Shown: piece after piece, positions 14,000 to 23,500 of the stretch
How the letters are laid out: each line of letters starts with the position of its first letter
Numbering within the stretch: the first letter of the stretch is position 1
Assembly: GCA_949299755.1 (NCBI GenBank)
Contig: CASGBA010000016.1
Location: 1-41,612 of the forward strand
Origin: an uncultured Treponema sp.
Lineage (GTDB): Bacteria > Spirochaetota > Spirochaetia > Treponematales > Treponemataceae
Reading direction: 5' to 3'
Length of the DNA stretch: 41,612 nucleotides
Notes under the pieces: generated by a model
What the model saw: the letters and a program-made list of their open reading frames with translations, nothing else
What the model was told of the DNA's origin: nothing
The model's database searches: none
Made by a program: the position numbers and the translations under genes

Positions 14000-16750
14000 A
14001 TGACACAGCAGGAACAACAAAAAAAAGCAAAAGAATTTGCGGCAATATGGGCAGACCGTGGCGATGAAAAATCAGAAACCCACAATTTCTGGATTGGACT
14101 TTTACATTCAGTGTTTGGCATTGAAAACGCCGAAAACATAATCGAGTTTGAAAAACGGGTTTCTTTGGGACACACTTCTTTTATTGACGCTTATATAGAA
14201 AACACCAGCGTCTTAATCGAACAAAAAAGCATAGACATAGATTTACGCAAAGCTTACAAACAGTCAGACGGTGAAATGCTTACTCCTTTTCAGCAAGCCC
14301 GCCGGTACGCTTCCAACCTTCCCCGTTCCCTTGCTCCCCGCTGGATACTTACCTGCAACTTTAAAAGCTTTCTGGTTTACGATATGGAACGCCCCAACAG
14401 CGAACCACAAGAAATCCTTCTTAAAAACCTGGAAAAAGAATATTACCGGCTTTCATTCATTGCAGAAAAAAACAATATCCATCTGCAAAAAGAAATGGAG
14501 CTTTCCATCAAAGCCGGTGATATTGTAGGGGAAATTTACGATAAACTTCTAAAGCAGTATAAAAATCCTGACAGCGAAAAAACACTAAAAAGCCTTAATA
14601 TGCTCTGTGTCCGCCTTGTTTTTTGTCTTTATGCCGAAGATGCCGGAATCTTTAAAACAAAAAGCCAATTCCACGACTTTCTGCAAAGCTATTCTGCGGA
14701 AAATCTCCGTGGCGGTATGATTGCCCTTTTTAAAATCCTTGATACAAAAGAAGAAGACAGAGATCCAGAATCAGCCCAAAAACTTTTGGATTTTCCCTAT
14801 GTAAACGGCGGACTTTTTACCGAAGAAGACCTGTCAATTCCCCAGTTTAACCAGGAAATAAAAGACCTGCTTTTGGAACAGGCCAGCGCGGATTTTGACT
14901 GGTCGGACATAAGCCCCACAATTTTTGGTGCGGTTTTTGAATCAACATTAAACCCGGAAACCCGCAGAAGCGGCGGAATGCACTATACAAGTATTGAGAA
15001 CATTCACAAAGTAATTGACCCGCTCTTTATGGAAGATTTACAAAAAGAGTTTGATGAGATATGTAAAATAAAAGTAAAAGCAAACCGCAATAATTCCCTC
15101 CGTGATTTTCAGAAAAAACTGGGAAGCCTTACATTTTTGGACCCGGCTTGCGGTTCGGGAAATTTTCTTACTGAAACATATTTGAGTTTGAGGAAACTTG
15201 AAAACAAGTGTATAAAACTCCGGCTCGGTATTGAAGGCGGTGCCCTTGACGTCTTTGGTGACGAATTTGCCATTCAGGTAAACATAAGCCAGTTTTACGG
15301 AATCGAAATAAACGACTTTGCCGTTGTTGTTGCAAAAACTGCTCTCTGGATTGCAGAAAGCCAGATGATGAAAGAAACCGCCAACATTCTTCAGCGTAAT
15401 CTGGATTTTTTACCCCTTAAAAGTTACACAAACATCATAGAAGATAATGCCCTGAGAATTGACTGGGAAACGGTTGTTCCTAAACAAGAATTGAATTACA
15501 TAATGGGTAACCCGCCATTTGTGGGAAGAAGATATAGAGAAAAGGAACAACAGAAAGATATAGCCCAATTCTTTTCATATAAAGATATTGATTATGTTGC
15601 TTGTTGGTATTATAAAGCTGCTCAAGTAATTCAAAAAACAAAAATTCGTTGTGCATTAGTTTCTACTAACTCAATTACACAAGGCGAACAGGTTGCACCG
15701 TTGTGGAAACCATTATTTGAAAATTTTAATATCAATATTGATTTTGCCTACAGAACATTCCGCTGGGACAGCGAAGCCAATATAAAAGCCCATGTACACT
15801 GCGTAATCATCGGTTTTAGTGCTGTTGAAAATATCCAAAAGGCAAAGCGAATTTACACTACTGGTACATCATTTATTAACGCAAATAATATCAATGGATA
15901 TTTAATTGATGCTCCGAATATTTTTATTGGAATACAATCAAAACCAATTTGTACTGTTCCTCAAATGAAAAATGGAAATGTACCTCTTGATGGTGATGCT
16001 TTGAAAATTGAAGAAGAGGATTTTTCTCAATTTAAAGATTGCAAATGGGTAAAACGACTTATGGGAGGAAGAGAGTTGTTGCACAATGAAAAACGATATG
16101 TTCTATGGCTTGTAGGAATATCGCCCAAAGAAATTAAAGCAAACAAAAAAGTTTATGAGCGTGTTGAACAATGTCGTAAAAACCGATTAGCCATGAAAGA
16201 TAAAAGTACTCAGAAATTGGCAGATACTCCAACTACATTCAGAGATACAAATAATCCTGAAAATTATATTGCTTTACCAATGGTTTCATCAGAAAAAAGA
16301 ATGTATATTCCTATGTCCTATTTACATGATGATGTTATCCCAACAAACCAAATTCAAACAATTCCTAACGCCACTTTGTTTCACTTTGGAGTTCTTACTT
16401 CAAAAGTTCATAACGCTTGGATGCGTGCCGTGTGCGGTCGCCTAAAAAGTGATTATCGTTATTCAAAGGACATTGTATACAACAATTTCCCTTGGCCCTC
16501 GCCTACAGAAGCCCAAAAGGCAAAAATAGAAGAGACTGCCCAGGGTATTTTAGATGCCCGTTCAAAGTATCCTGATTCAAGTCTTGCCGATTTATACGAC
16601 GAAACAGTCATGCCCGCATCCTTGCGGAAAGCCCATCAGGAAAACGACAAAGCTGTCATGACCGCTTACGGCTTTGACTGGAAAACCATGTCAGAGTCAG
16701 AGTGTGTGGCTGAGTTGTTCAAAATGTATCAAAAGCTGACACAGGGTTAA
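14000..16750 (+). CDS. Type IIG (MmeI-like) restriction-modification enzyme
   Basis: A 916-residue single-chain enzyme that methylates adenine and cleaves unmethylated DNA. The N-terminal PD-(D/E)XK nuclease has Asp63 and Glu74-Gln-Lys76. The helical connector spans about residues 150-340. The N6-adenine methyltransferase follows with the SAM loop Asp-Pro-Ala-Cys-Gly-Ser-Gly-Asn-Phe (380 on) and catalytic Asn-Pro-Pro-Phe (504-507). The target-recognition region lies at about 615-810, and a conserved C-terminus contains Phe-Pro-Trp-Pro. Length matches MmeI (about 919). A TTG-started frame opens at 13955, but family alignment favours ATG 14000. The recognition region is visibly more AT-rich than its flanks. 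No separate specificity or nuclease gene is needed. Confidence 0.92.
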   Translation: MTQQEQQKKAKEFAAIWADRGDEKSETHNFWIGLLHSVFGIENAENIIEFEKRVSLGHTSFIDAYIENTSVLIEQKSIDIDLRKAYKQSDGEMLTPFQQARRYASNLPRSLAPRWILTCNFKSFLVYDMERPNSEPQEILLKNLEKEYYRLSFIAEKNNIHLQKEMELSIKAGDIVGEIYDKLLKQYKNPDSEKTLKSLNMLCVRLVFCLYAEDAGIFKTKSQFHDFLQSYSAENLRGGMIALFKILDTKEEDRDPESAQKLLDFPYVNGGLFTEEDLSIPQFNQEIKDLLLEQASADFDWSDISPTIFGAVFESTLNPETRRSGGMHYTSIENIHKVIDPLFMEDLQKEFDEICKIKVKANRNNSLRDFQKKLGSLTFLDPACGSGNFLTETYLSLRKLENKCIKLRLGIEGGALDVFGDEFAIQVNISQFYGIEINDFAVVVAKTALWIAESQMMKETANILQRNLDFLPLKSYTNIIEDNALRIDWETVVPKQELNYIMGNPPFVGRRYREKEQQKDIAQFFSYKDIDYVACWYYKAAQVIQKTKIRCALVSTNSITQGEQVAPLWKPLFENFNINIDFAYRTFRWDSEANIKAHVHCVIIGFSAVENIQKAKRIYTTGTSFINANNINGYLIDAPNIFIGIQSKPICTVPQMKNGNVPLDGDALKIEEEDFSQFKDCKWVKRLMGGRELLHNEKRYVLWLVGISPKEIKANKKVYERVEQCRKNRLAMKDKSTQKLADTPTTFRDTNNPENYIALPMVSSEKRMYIPMSYLHDDVIPTNQIQTIPNATLFHFGVLTSKVHNAWMRAVCGRLKSDYRYSKDIVYNNFPWPSPTEAQKAKIEETAQGILDARSKYPDSSLADLYDETVMPASLRKAHQENDKAVMTAYGFDWKTMSESECVAELFKMYQKLTQG

Positions 16751-16786
16751 CGGACACTTTCCGCCGGATGACAGGCACCGAATGAT

Positions 16787-17350
16787 TCATTTTCTTTTCA
16801 ATAACATTATTCCGTAACTCTTTATCCGCTCATCACCGGTGCCATAGCTCCGCTCAGTGACACCGTTTATTTCATTTACTCCGTCACCGTCTTCATCTTT
16901 CAGGGTACTGTCTATAAAAAAGACATTCCCGTTTTCAATCCTGTCAAATATGGCAATATGGGTTATCGAAGAAGAATTTTTTTCCCCCATAAAAATCAAA
17001 TCTCCCCGTCTGGGAGTCTCGGTTTTAACCGAATATGTTCTATATAAAGCTGATGAAGATGCGTCCGCAAAAAGCAAACTGTAATCCGTACCGTCAACGG
17101 CATACTTGTAACACATGACCACAAGACCGGAACAATCAATGGTGATGGCCCGTAAAGGATCTTGTCCGCCCCATCCATACTCCGTGTCAGAATCCCGGTA
17201 AAGACCGGCAAAGTAAAACGCCCTGCCGCTTATTTCCGCCGGACATTCTATTTTTTCAAAAGCCTCCGTGCCGCCAGTCAAACTGCAACAGGTGAAAAAC
17301 AGGGACAATGTGATTAAAGGAATTACCGCCGTTATTTTCATTTTTTTCAT
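16787..17350 (-). CDS. NlpC/P60 family lipoprotein (cell-wall peptidase)
   Basis: A 187-residue secreted cysteine peptidase that probably cuts peptidoglycan stem peptides. The N-terminus (Met-Lys-Lys-Met-Lys, hydrophobic core, Phe-Phe-Thr-Cys-Cys-Ser) is a signal peptide with a relaxed, spirochaete-style lipobox. The catalytic Cys is in Ile-Asp-Cys-Ser-Gly-Leu, the His in Ile-Thr-His-Ile-Ala-Ile-Phe, and the polar third residue follows in Phe-Ile-Asp-Ser. Pro-Arg-Arg-Gly-Asp-Leu-Ile-Phe is the usual family strand. I take ATG 17350 because upstream codons disrupt the signal peptide. It is convergent with the restriction enzyme gene. Confidence 0.85.
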   Translation of the reverse strand: MKKMKITAVIPLITLSLFFTCCSLTGGTEAFEKIECPAEISGRAFYFAGLYRDSDTEYGWGGQDPLRAITIDCSGLVVMCYKYAVDGTDYSLLFADASSSALYRTYSVKTETPRRGDLIFMGEKNSSSITHIAIFDRIENGNVFFIDSTLKDEDGDGVNEINGVTERSYGTGDERIKSYGIMLLKRK

Positions 17351-17491
17351 TGTATCACCAAAAATAAGCATTCCGCAAGAAGGATGAAACATAAGCCGGG
17401 CAAGAAAACTGAACCGGGAAACCGCACAGGAATCCCGTTATTGATTTTTCACCGCAAATAATTTAGTGTATCCGTACCGGAGATATTTGCA

Positions 17492-18175
17492 GTGAATAAA
17501 TTCATCAGGAACGAGCTTCAGAACTGGAAACCGCTGGAAGTCGCCTGGCTGGTTACGGCATGCCTCATAATATTGTCCCTTTCGGTATATTGGGAAGAGA
17601 ACATCATCGGCATAATCTCTTCAATCAGCGGTATATTATGCGTAATCCTCACCGGGAAAGGCAAACTTTCATCCTATATTTTCGGGATGATTAACACCGT
17701 GTTGTACGCCTACATTGCATTCACAGCCAAATACTACGGCGAAGTAATGCTCAATGTTTTCTATTATGTACCCATGAATGTGGTGGGATTCATTCTGTGG
17801 AGCCGGAACATAAACCAGGAAAACCAGGAAGTGGTCAAAACGGAATTAAAAAGCAAATTCAAGGTTTTGATTTTCGCCCTGTCATTCGCCGCCGTATTCC
17901 TTTACGGACTGATATTAAGGCAAATGGGAGGCGCACTGCCCTTTGCCGACAGCGCCAGCACTGTGTTTGCGGTGACCGCACAAATCCTGTGCGTGAAGCG
18001 TTGTACTGAACAGTGGATTATGTGGATTCTGGTCAACATCCTTAATATTTCCATCTGGGCAATTAACTTTTCAAAGGGCGGTGACAACATCGCAACCCTT
18101 CTTATGTGGAGCGTTTTCCTGGTTAACGCTGTCTTCATGTTCATCAAATGGCACCGGGAATCAAAATCGAAATAG
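17492..18175 (+). CDS. pnuC: Nicotinamide riboside transporter PnuC
   Basis: A 227-residue inner-membrane protein with about seven helices of the PnuC (SWEET-like) fold. Motifs include Trp-Leu-Val-Thr near the start, Lys-Gly-Lys-Leu-Ser-Ser-Tyr-Ile-Phe-Gly-Met-Ile-Asn, and Tyr-Tyr-Gly-Glu-Val-Met-Leu-Asn-Val-Phe-Tyr. The C-terminus has Glu-Gln-Trp and a conserved Trp-Ile-Leu-Val-Asn. It takes up nicotinamide riboside by facilitated diffusion, trapped by phosphorylation. The start is GTG 17492 with GGAG upstream. The nadR-like gene follows immediately, its AGGAGG overlapping this stop codon, so uptake and trapping are encoded together. No NAD riboswitch was recognised upstream. Confidence 0.93.
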   Translation: MNKFIRNELQNWKPLEVAWLVTACLIILSLSVYWEENIIGIISSISGILCVILTGKGKLSSYIFGMINTVLYAYIAFTAKYYGEVMLNVFYYVPMNVVGFILWSRNINQENQEVVKTELKSKFKVLIFALSFAAVFLYGLILRQMGGALPFADSASTVFAVTAQILCVKRCTEQWIMWILVNILNISIWAINFSKGGDNIATLLMWSVFLVNAVFMFIKWHRESKSK

Positions 18176-18185
18176 GAGGCTGTTC

Positions 18186-19187
18186 ATGTACAACGTGGGA
18201 TTATATGCGGGTTCTTTCAATCCGCTTCATCTGGGGCACGTCAGGTGCATAATCCAAGCCGCGAACCAGTGCAAAAAGCTTTTTATTTTTTTGTGTGTCG
18301 GGAACAGACGCAACGAAATAGACAAGAAAATAAGGTACCGGTGGCTTTACCGGCTGACCAAGCACATCGGAAACGTGAAAATATTTTTTCTGGAGGATGA
18401 CGCCGAGACAAAGGAAGCCTATACGGAAGAATTCTGGGAAGTGGATTCCATAAAAGTCAAGGAGGCTGTCGGAGAAAAAATCGACGCCGTTTTTTGCGGG
18501 GATGACTACAAGGGCAAGGATTCATTTTACAGCAGACACTACAAAGACTCGCAGCTGATTTTTTTTGAAAGAAGCGGAATCAGCTCCTCCAAAATCCGGG
18601 AGAACGTTTACAAACACTGGGACTGCATTCCCAATATTGTAAAACCATACTACACAAAGAAGGTGTTGCTTTTAGGCGGCGAAAGCACCGGCAAGTCCAC
18701 CCTGACCATAAACCTTGCCAATTACTACAACACAAATTACATCGAGGAAGCGGGAAGGGATTTGTCGGAAAAGTCCGGAACGGATTTGCTGATGCTTTCT
18801 GAAGATTTTACGGAAATACTTCTTACCCATAAATTGAATGAAATCAGGGCCATGGAACACAGCAATAAATTGCTGTTTGTGGACACGGACGCCATAGTCA
18901 CCAATTTTTATATGCATTTCCTGAAGGATGAAAACATAGCCGGCAACGAAAGGCTGGCGCAGGCAATCATTCAGATTAACCGGTATGAACTTATCCTGTT
19001 TCTGGAACCGGATGTGGAATTTGTTCAGGACGGAGACAGGAGCACCGTCATCAAAAACGACCGGCTCAAATACAGCAACGAAATAAAAAAGATTCTGGAC
19101 AACAGCGGCGCCGAATACCACTCCATAAGAGGAGACTACCAGGAACGGTTCCGGAAAGCGGTGGCTCTGACAGACGGCTTGTTTTGA
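18186..19187 (+). CDS. nadR: NadR-type NMN adenylyltransferase / ribosylnicotinamide kinase
   Basis: A 333-residue bifunctional NAD-salvage enzyme. The N-terminal nucleotidyltransferase (about 1-165) has Gly-Ser-Phe-Asn-Pro-Leu-His-Leu-Gly-His and Ile-Ser-Ser-Ser-Lys-Ile-Arg. The C-terminal kinase begins with the Walker A Gly-Gly-Glu-Ser-Thr-Gly-Lys-Ser-Thr near residue 165 and has Phe-Val-Asp-Thr-Asp for metal binding. It converts nicotinamide riboside to NMN and then NAD. The N-terminal helix-turn-helix of enterobacterial NadR is absent, so it is not expected to be a repressor. A longer in-frame start exists at 18081 inside pnuC; ATG 18186 with AGGAGG is clearly better. Confidence 0.94.
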   Translation: MYNVGLYAGSFNPLHLGHVRCIIQAANQCKKLFIFLCVGNRRNEIDKKIRYRWLYRLTKHIGNVKIFFLEDDAETKEAYTEEFWEVDSIKVKEAVGEKIDAVFCGDDYKGKDSFYSRHYKDSQLIFFERSGISSSKIRENVYKHWDCIPNIVKPYYTKKVLLLGGESTGKSTLTINLANYYNTNYIEEAGRDLSEKSGTDLLMLSEDFTEILLTHKLNEIRAMEHSNKLLFVDTDAIVTNFYMHFLKDENIAGNERLAQAIIQINRYELILFLEPDVEFVQDGDRSTVIKNDRLKYSNEIKKILDNSGAEYHSIRGDYQERFRKAVALTDGLF

Positions 19188-19418
19188 TCCCCGGCATATT
19201 TTTGCCGCAGAAAATCCACCGGAAAATATTACTGACGCTGAATGAGAGATGCAAAATAAAACTCCTGACGGTTATAGGCAGCATCATAAAATATCTGTTC
19301 TTCACATTCGTGGCAGTGACGGTCAATGACTATAAAGAATATTTGCCATACAAATAAAAGTATTTATTGCACTGAATAAAAGTTTGCACTTGCTATCTTT
19401 CATCTCATAAAAAATAAC
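19188..19418. other. Intergenic region after nadR
   Basis: A 57-codon frame opens with TTG 19184, overlapping the nadR stop, and ends at 19357. It encodes a basic segment, then a hydrophobic stretch (Tyr-Leu-Phe-Phe-Thr-Phe-Val-Ala-Val-Thr-Val). It has no ribosome site and I do not recognise it; it may be chance or a remnant. A weak CGGC/GCCG hairpin at 19192-19207 is not a convincing terminator. Confidence 0.25.
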
Positions 19419-19446
19419 TTTGCAAACTCCCAAAAGAATGTATAAT
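19419..19446 (+). promoter_or_regulatory. Promoter of the SH3-domain protein gene
   Basis: TTTGCA at 19419-19424 and a perfect TATAAT at 19441-19446 are 16 bp apart. The start codon is 22 bp downstream with AAGGAG in between. Confidence 0.6.
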
Positions 19447-19468
19447 TAAACAGTAAAAGGAGAGTTCC

Positions 19469-20404
19469 ATGAATAAAAAAATGATGCTGGCTGTAGTACT
19501 GCTGGTAAGCGTTGTGACGGCTGTTTTCGGAACAGATTTTGAGGAAAGAATCAATGAAAAAACATGGCTTCGTGAATATTTCAACGAGGTTATTTACCGG
19601 AAAGACAGGGACATTATACTGGAATATCAAGACAGCTTTAAAGTCAGAATAACCGACTATGAACCTCTTTATGATGAGACGTTTTGGTATAGTGCGCTAT
19701 TTATGTTTTGGGATAGAATCGAATGTTCCCGATTAATTGACAATAGGAATGTTTATAAAATTTGGATGGATAAAGCAAGTTTCAATTATAAGGTTAATAA
19801 ATTCAACCAAAATCTGTATGAGATTCAAATTGAAGATATCCGTATTACACAGAGACAGTATGAGGAGTTTTTAGAAGACGGACATGACATGAAGTTTGCG
19901 CTTGATGCAACGGAGCCAGAGTACAGCTTTTATTTCCGTTTTGACGGTGACTATCTTTACATATATCTGGAAGACGGGAAGACCCTGTATGAAACATACT
20001 GCGCATATGATGAGGCAGAAGCAGATGCATTGTACAGTGCGATTTGCTTTAACAAATTTGATAAGTTATATACAAGATTTACCTTTCCCCGACACGCAGA
20101 CGGTACCTGTGAATATGAAACAAAGGAAGAAACCGGAGCGAAAGCGGTAAGGATTGAGGGAGGATGGTATCTGGCGGCGGAAAATTTGCGGCTGAGGAAA
20201 GATGCGGATATATCCAGTGAAATCATCACCACAATGCAGGCAGGTACTCTGGTGGAAATACTTTCAACCGGCAAAGAAGATACGATAGACGGAATTACAG
20301 GTGACTGGGTAAAGATACAGGTAGTTACTACCAGCTTTGACAAAGATGACAATACCATAGAATCGGGAACAGAGGGCTGGTGCTTCGGCGGCTATTTAAA
20401 GTAG
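19469..20404 (+). CDS. Secreted protein with C-terminal bacterial SH3 domain
   Basis: A 311-residue exported protein. Residues 1-21 are a signal peptide (Met-Asn-Lys-Lys, Leu/Val core, Val-Phe-Gly). The middle (about 25-220) is not recognised; it is rich in aromatic and acidic residues and probably periplasmic. The C-terminal 80 residues form an SH3b domain: Ala-Glu-Asn-Leu-Arg-Leu-Arg, Met-Gln-Ala-Gly-Thr-Leu-Val-Glu-Ile-Leu, Gly-Asp-Trp-Val-Lys-Ile and Gly-Trp-Cys-Phe-Gly-Gly-Tyr-Leu. From memory, this SH3 pattern with an inserted Lys-Glu-Asp-Thr-Ile-Asp-Gly-Ile is common in treponemes, where it may bind cell-wall material. It has its own promoter. Confidence 0.85.
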   Translation: MNKKMMLAVVLLVSVVTAVFGTDFEERINEKTWLREYFNEVIYRKDRDIILEYQDSFKVRITDYEPLYDETFWYSALFMFWDRIECSRLIDNRNVYKIWMDKASFNYKVNKFNQNLYEIQIEDIRITQRQYEEFLEDGHDMKFALDATEPEYSFYFRFDGDYLYIYLEDGKTLYETYCAYDEAEADALYSAICFNKFDKLYTRFTFPRHADGTCEYETKEETGAKAVRIEGGWYLAAENLRLRKDADISSEIITTMQAGTLVEILSTGKEDTIDGITGDWVKIQVVTTSFDKDDNTIESGTEGWCFGGYLK

Positions 20405-20445
20405 ATATTAGGGTATAAAGCTATGGAGTCACAAGGAGTAAAACG

Positions 20446-20541
20446 ATGAAAAAACTGCTGACAGTCTTGTTTTTAATAACAAGTGTAACTATGTTGTATG
20501 CAGAAGCACCCGAGCTTAAGAACATGATGCCCAACAGCTGA
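20446..20541 (+). pseudogene. Truncated exported-protein gene (signal peptide remnant)
   Basis: AAGGAG and ATG 20446 open a 31-codon frame ending in TGA 20539-20541. It is a clean signal peptide (Met-Lys-Lys-Leu-Leu, hydrophobic core, Leu-Tyr-Ala) followed by Glu-Ala-Pro-Glu-Leu-Lys-Asn-Met-Met-Pro-Asn-Ser. After the stop the same frame gives only eight more codons before TAA. It looks like the head of a secreted protein, 41 bp after the SH3 gene, whose body was replaced by the repeat-immunity gene. Confidence 0.6.
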
Positions 20542-20593
20542 CTGTTCGGAGACCTGAATGTTAAATAAAGCAATGTGATAGAGACACAGAATA

Positions 20594-23500
20594 ATGAGCG
20601 AACATTGTGAATTCGATTTTGAAGAATTAGACAACGATGAGTTACGGATTGATGAAAAAAGAACAGGGCTTTCCGGCGAGGTTCAGCGCTACAATATCGT
20701 AATAAAAAAAGCTTGGATTCCTTGGATAATAACTGCATTACGCAACTTTACTGTTGACGATTATGATACACGGGACAAGTCTGTCAAGAATGAATATGAA
20801 GACTGCAACCTGGTGCTGGCGATCCGGCTGTCAGAAAAAAGTTATTCTCATGTTGAAATACTTCCGCTGTGGAAAGATGCAAAGAGAGCGGTAACACCTG
20901 CCATTCAAATACCTTATTTGTCCCGGAATAAAACAAAGCTGATGTCGGAGTTCATAGAACCCTTTTTAGTTGAGTTATCACAATTTCTTACGGAAGAAGA
21001 GCGGGAAAATCTTCCGCCCCCGTGGACTGAAAATGAAAAGAAGGAAAACAGCCAGGCTGACAACAGAAAAGCTTTTCTGAAATTTGTGGAAGCAATGTTC
21101 GTTAAAAACAAAAGGGGAGAAGCCAAAATGTCCGATGCCTTTGAATTTTATTTTGAGGAATCGGATAATGACGAAATACGTATTTTCGAAAAAATAATAT
21201 TGTTGGATGAAGCGGACAGTATGCCTGTGTACCATTGTATTGTCATAAAAAAGGCGTGGATTCCATGGATAATAACCACATTGAGAGAGCTTCCCTTTGA
21301 GGATTATGACATCAATATGCCGGAAAATATATGGGATAGACATATCGTCCACGAATATGAAGGATGCCAACTTAGTCTGGATTTTTTACCCTCCGTAGAG
21401 AATTATTCGAGCCTTCAGATAATGGCTTTGTGGAAGGAACAGAAGGAAAAGACAACGCCGTTTATTGAAATACCGTATCTGTCCTGGGATAAAACAATGT
21501 TAATGTCGGAATTCATCGAGCCTGTCTTGGTTGAGTTGTCGCAATTCCTCACGGAAGAAGAAAGGAAAAAACTTCCGCCTCCCTGGAGCGAAAACAAAAA
21601 ACAGGAAGGCGCCCCCGCCAATGATGGAAGCGGTTCCCTGAAGTTTTTCAAAGCAGTAACCGGTATAACGAAACACGGGCAGCCGGTAAAAGAATATCAG
21701 GTTAGGAAAGGTGTGGGTGTTGATTTCGAATTTAATTTTAAGGAAGAATCAGGCAATGAAGAATTAAATGATGATGAGTTGGAAATCAATGCAAAGAGAA
21801 CAGATTCTTTCGGCAGGGGGAAATGGGAAAGTGTCATCATAAAAAAAGCCTGGATACCTTGGATAATCACCGCATTAAGGAATGCCACTATCGGTGATTA
21901 CAATACACCGCAAAGTCTCATAAATGAGTATGAAGACTGCAACTTGATTTTATTCATAAAGACAGCGCCCTTGGATTATTCCTATGTTAAAATTCATCCG
22001 GTCCGGAAAAATGAAGATAAGAGTTCATGGGATATTGAAATACCCTATGTGTCCCGGAAAGAAACAAACTTGATGTCGGAATTTATAGAGCCGTTTTTGG
22101 TTGCATTGTCGCAGTTTCTCACGGAAGAAGAAAGAAAAAAACTTCCCCCACCCTGGACTGTCAACGAAAAGCAAGAACCCTGTCAAAAGCCCTGCGCTAA
22201 TCTCCCTTTCTGGTTCGGGGTATGGCTCGAAGGCAAAGAACGGTATGAAGCTGCAACCGCCGAACCGGACAATAAACCGGATGGTGAGCAGATGACGGCA
22301 GAAATTGAAAGGGCAATAAAATATCAAAGAACGAACGATGCAAAAGTCAATTTTGAATTTCATTTTGAAGAAACAGACAATGACGAATTGCGGATTAACG
22401 GAAAAAGAACCGGTACATTCGGTGGCGGGCAGGAGAAAAGTATCGTAATAAAAAAAGAGTGGATACCCTGGATTATATCCACGTTGAGAAAATTCCCTGT
22501 CACGGCGTATGCAAGCGAAGGCATTGCGGAAATCGAAGATGAAGAATATGACGAAGACGCCGCAATCGAATATGAAGACTGTAAATTAATATTAAAGATT
22601 TGTCCGATGGAAGGATATTCCTATATAAAAATATTCCCCCAGTGGACAGATAGAAAAAGGATAACTCCTGCACTTGAAATACCTTATTTCCCCTGGCAGC
22701 TAAAAAAGGAGCATGGCCATACCCTGACGGGAACGTGGCGTTATGACCGTTTCGAATTTAATTTTGAAGATTTGGACAACAACCTGAAAATCATGTCGGA
22801 ATTTATAGAACCCTTTTTGGTTGCCTTGTCACAGTTTATTCCGAAAGAAGAACGGAAAAAACTTTCCCCGCCATGGAGTGCCAAAGGCGAAATACGTATT
22901 AACACCAGAACCGGCAGCTCTTTCGGTACCGAGTCATGGGATTCGTGGGATAGTGTTGTCATAAAAAAAGAGTGGATACCCTGGATAATAAACACTTTGA
23001 GGAATCTTACCTATATGGATTATGCTCGGGATCTCGGTCATATAAAATGTGAATATGAAGACTGCGAATTGATAATATTTATAAATCCGAGAGAAGGATT
23101 TCAGTCAACTGTTGAGATATGGCCTTCCTGGAAGAATGAGAAACGGCGGACACCGGCAATTGAGATACCTTATTATGATGCAGCCGGGAATAAAGCTAAA
23201 CTCATGTCGGAATTCATAGAGCCCTTTTTGGTTGAACTGTCACAATTTCTTACTGAGGAAGAGCGGGAAAATCTTCCGCCCCGGGTAAGAGTGGTGAGGG
23301 ATAAAGTAAAACCCCAGGAATATTTTGACGAAAGATTTAACAAAGATTCCCAAAATCTGAAAGAAATACTGCAAAAATATCATCGTGATATTGAGACCGG
23401 CGAACATCGGGCGGAACCGGACATAAGAGCGTTTGAATATCAAATATATACTTATGCATTTTACAAATTCTATACAGGATATTCCTTAGGGGTAGACATG

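Noticed and set aside
17400-17491. NAD-sensing riboswitch before pnuC
   Set aside because: I looked for paired stems and conserved loop bases and saw no recognisable aptamer.
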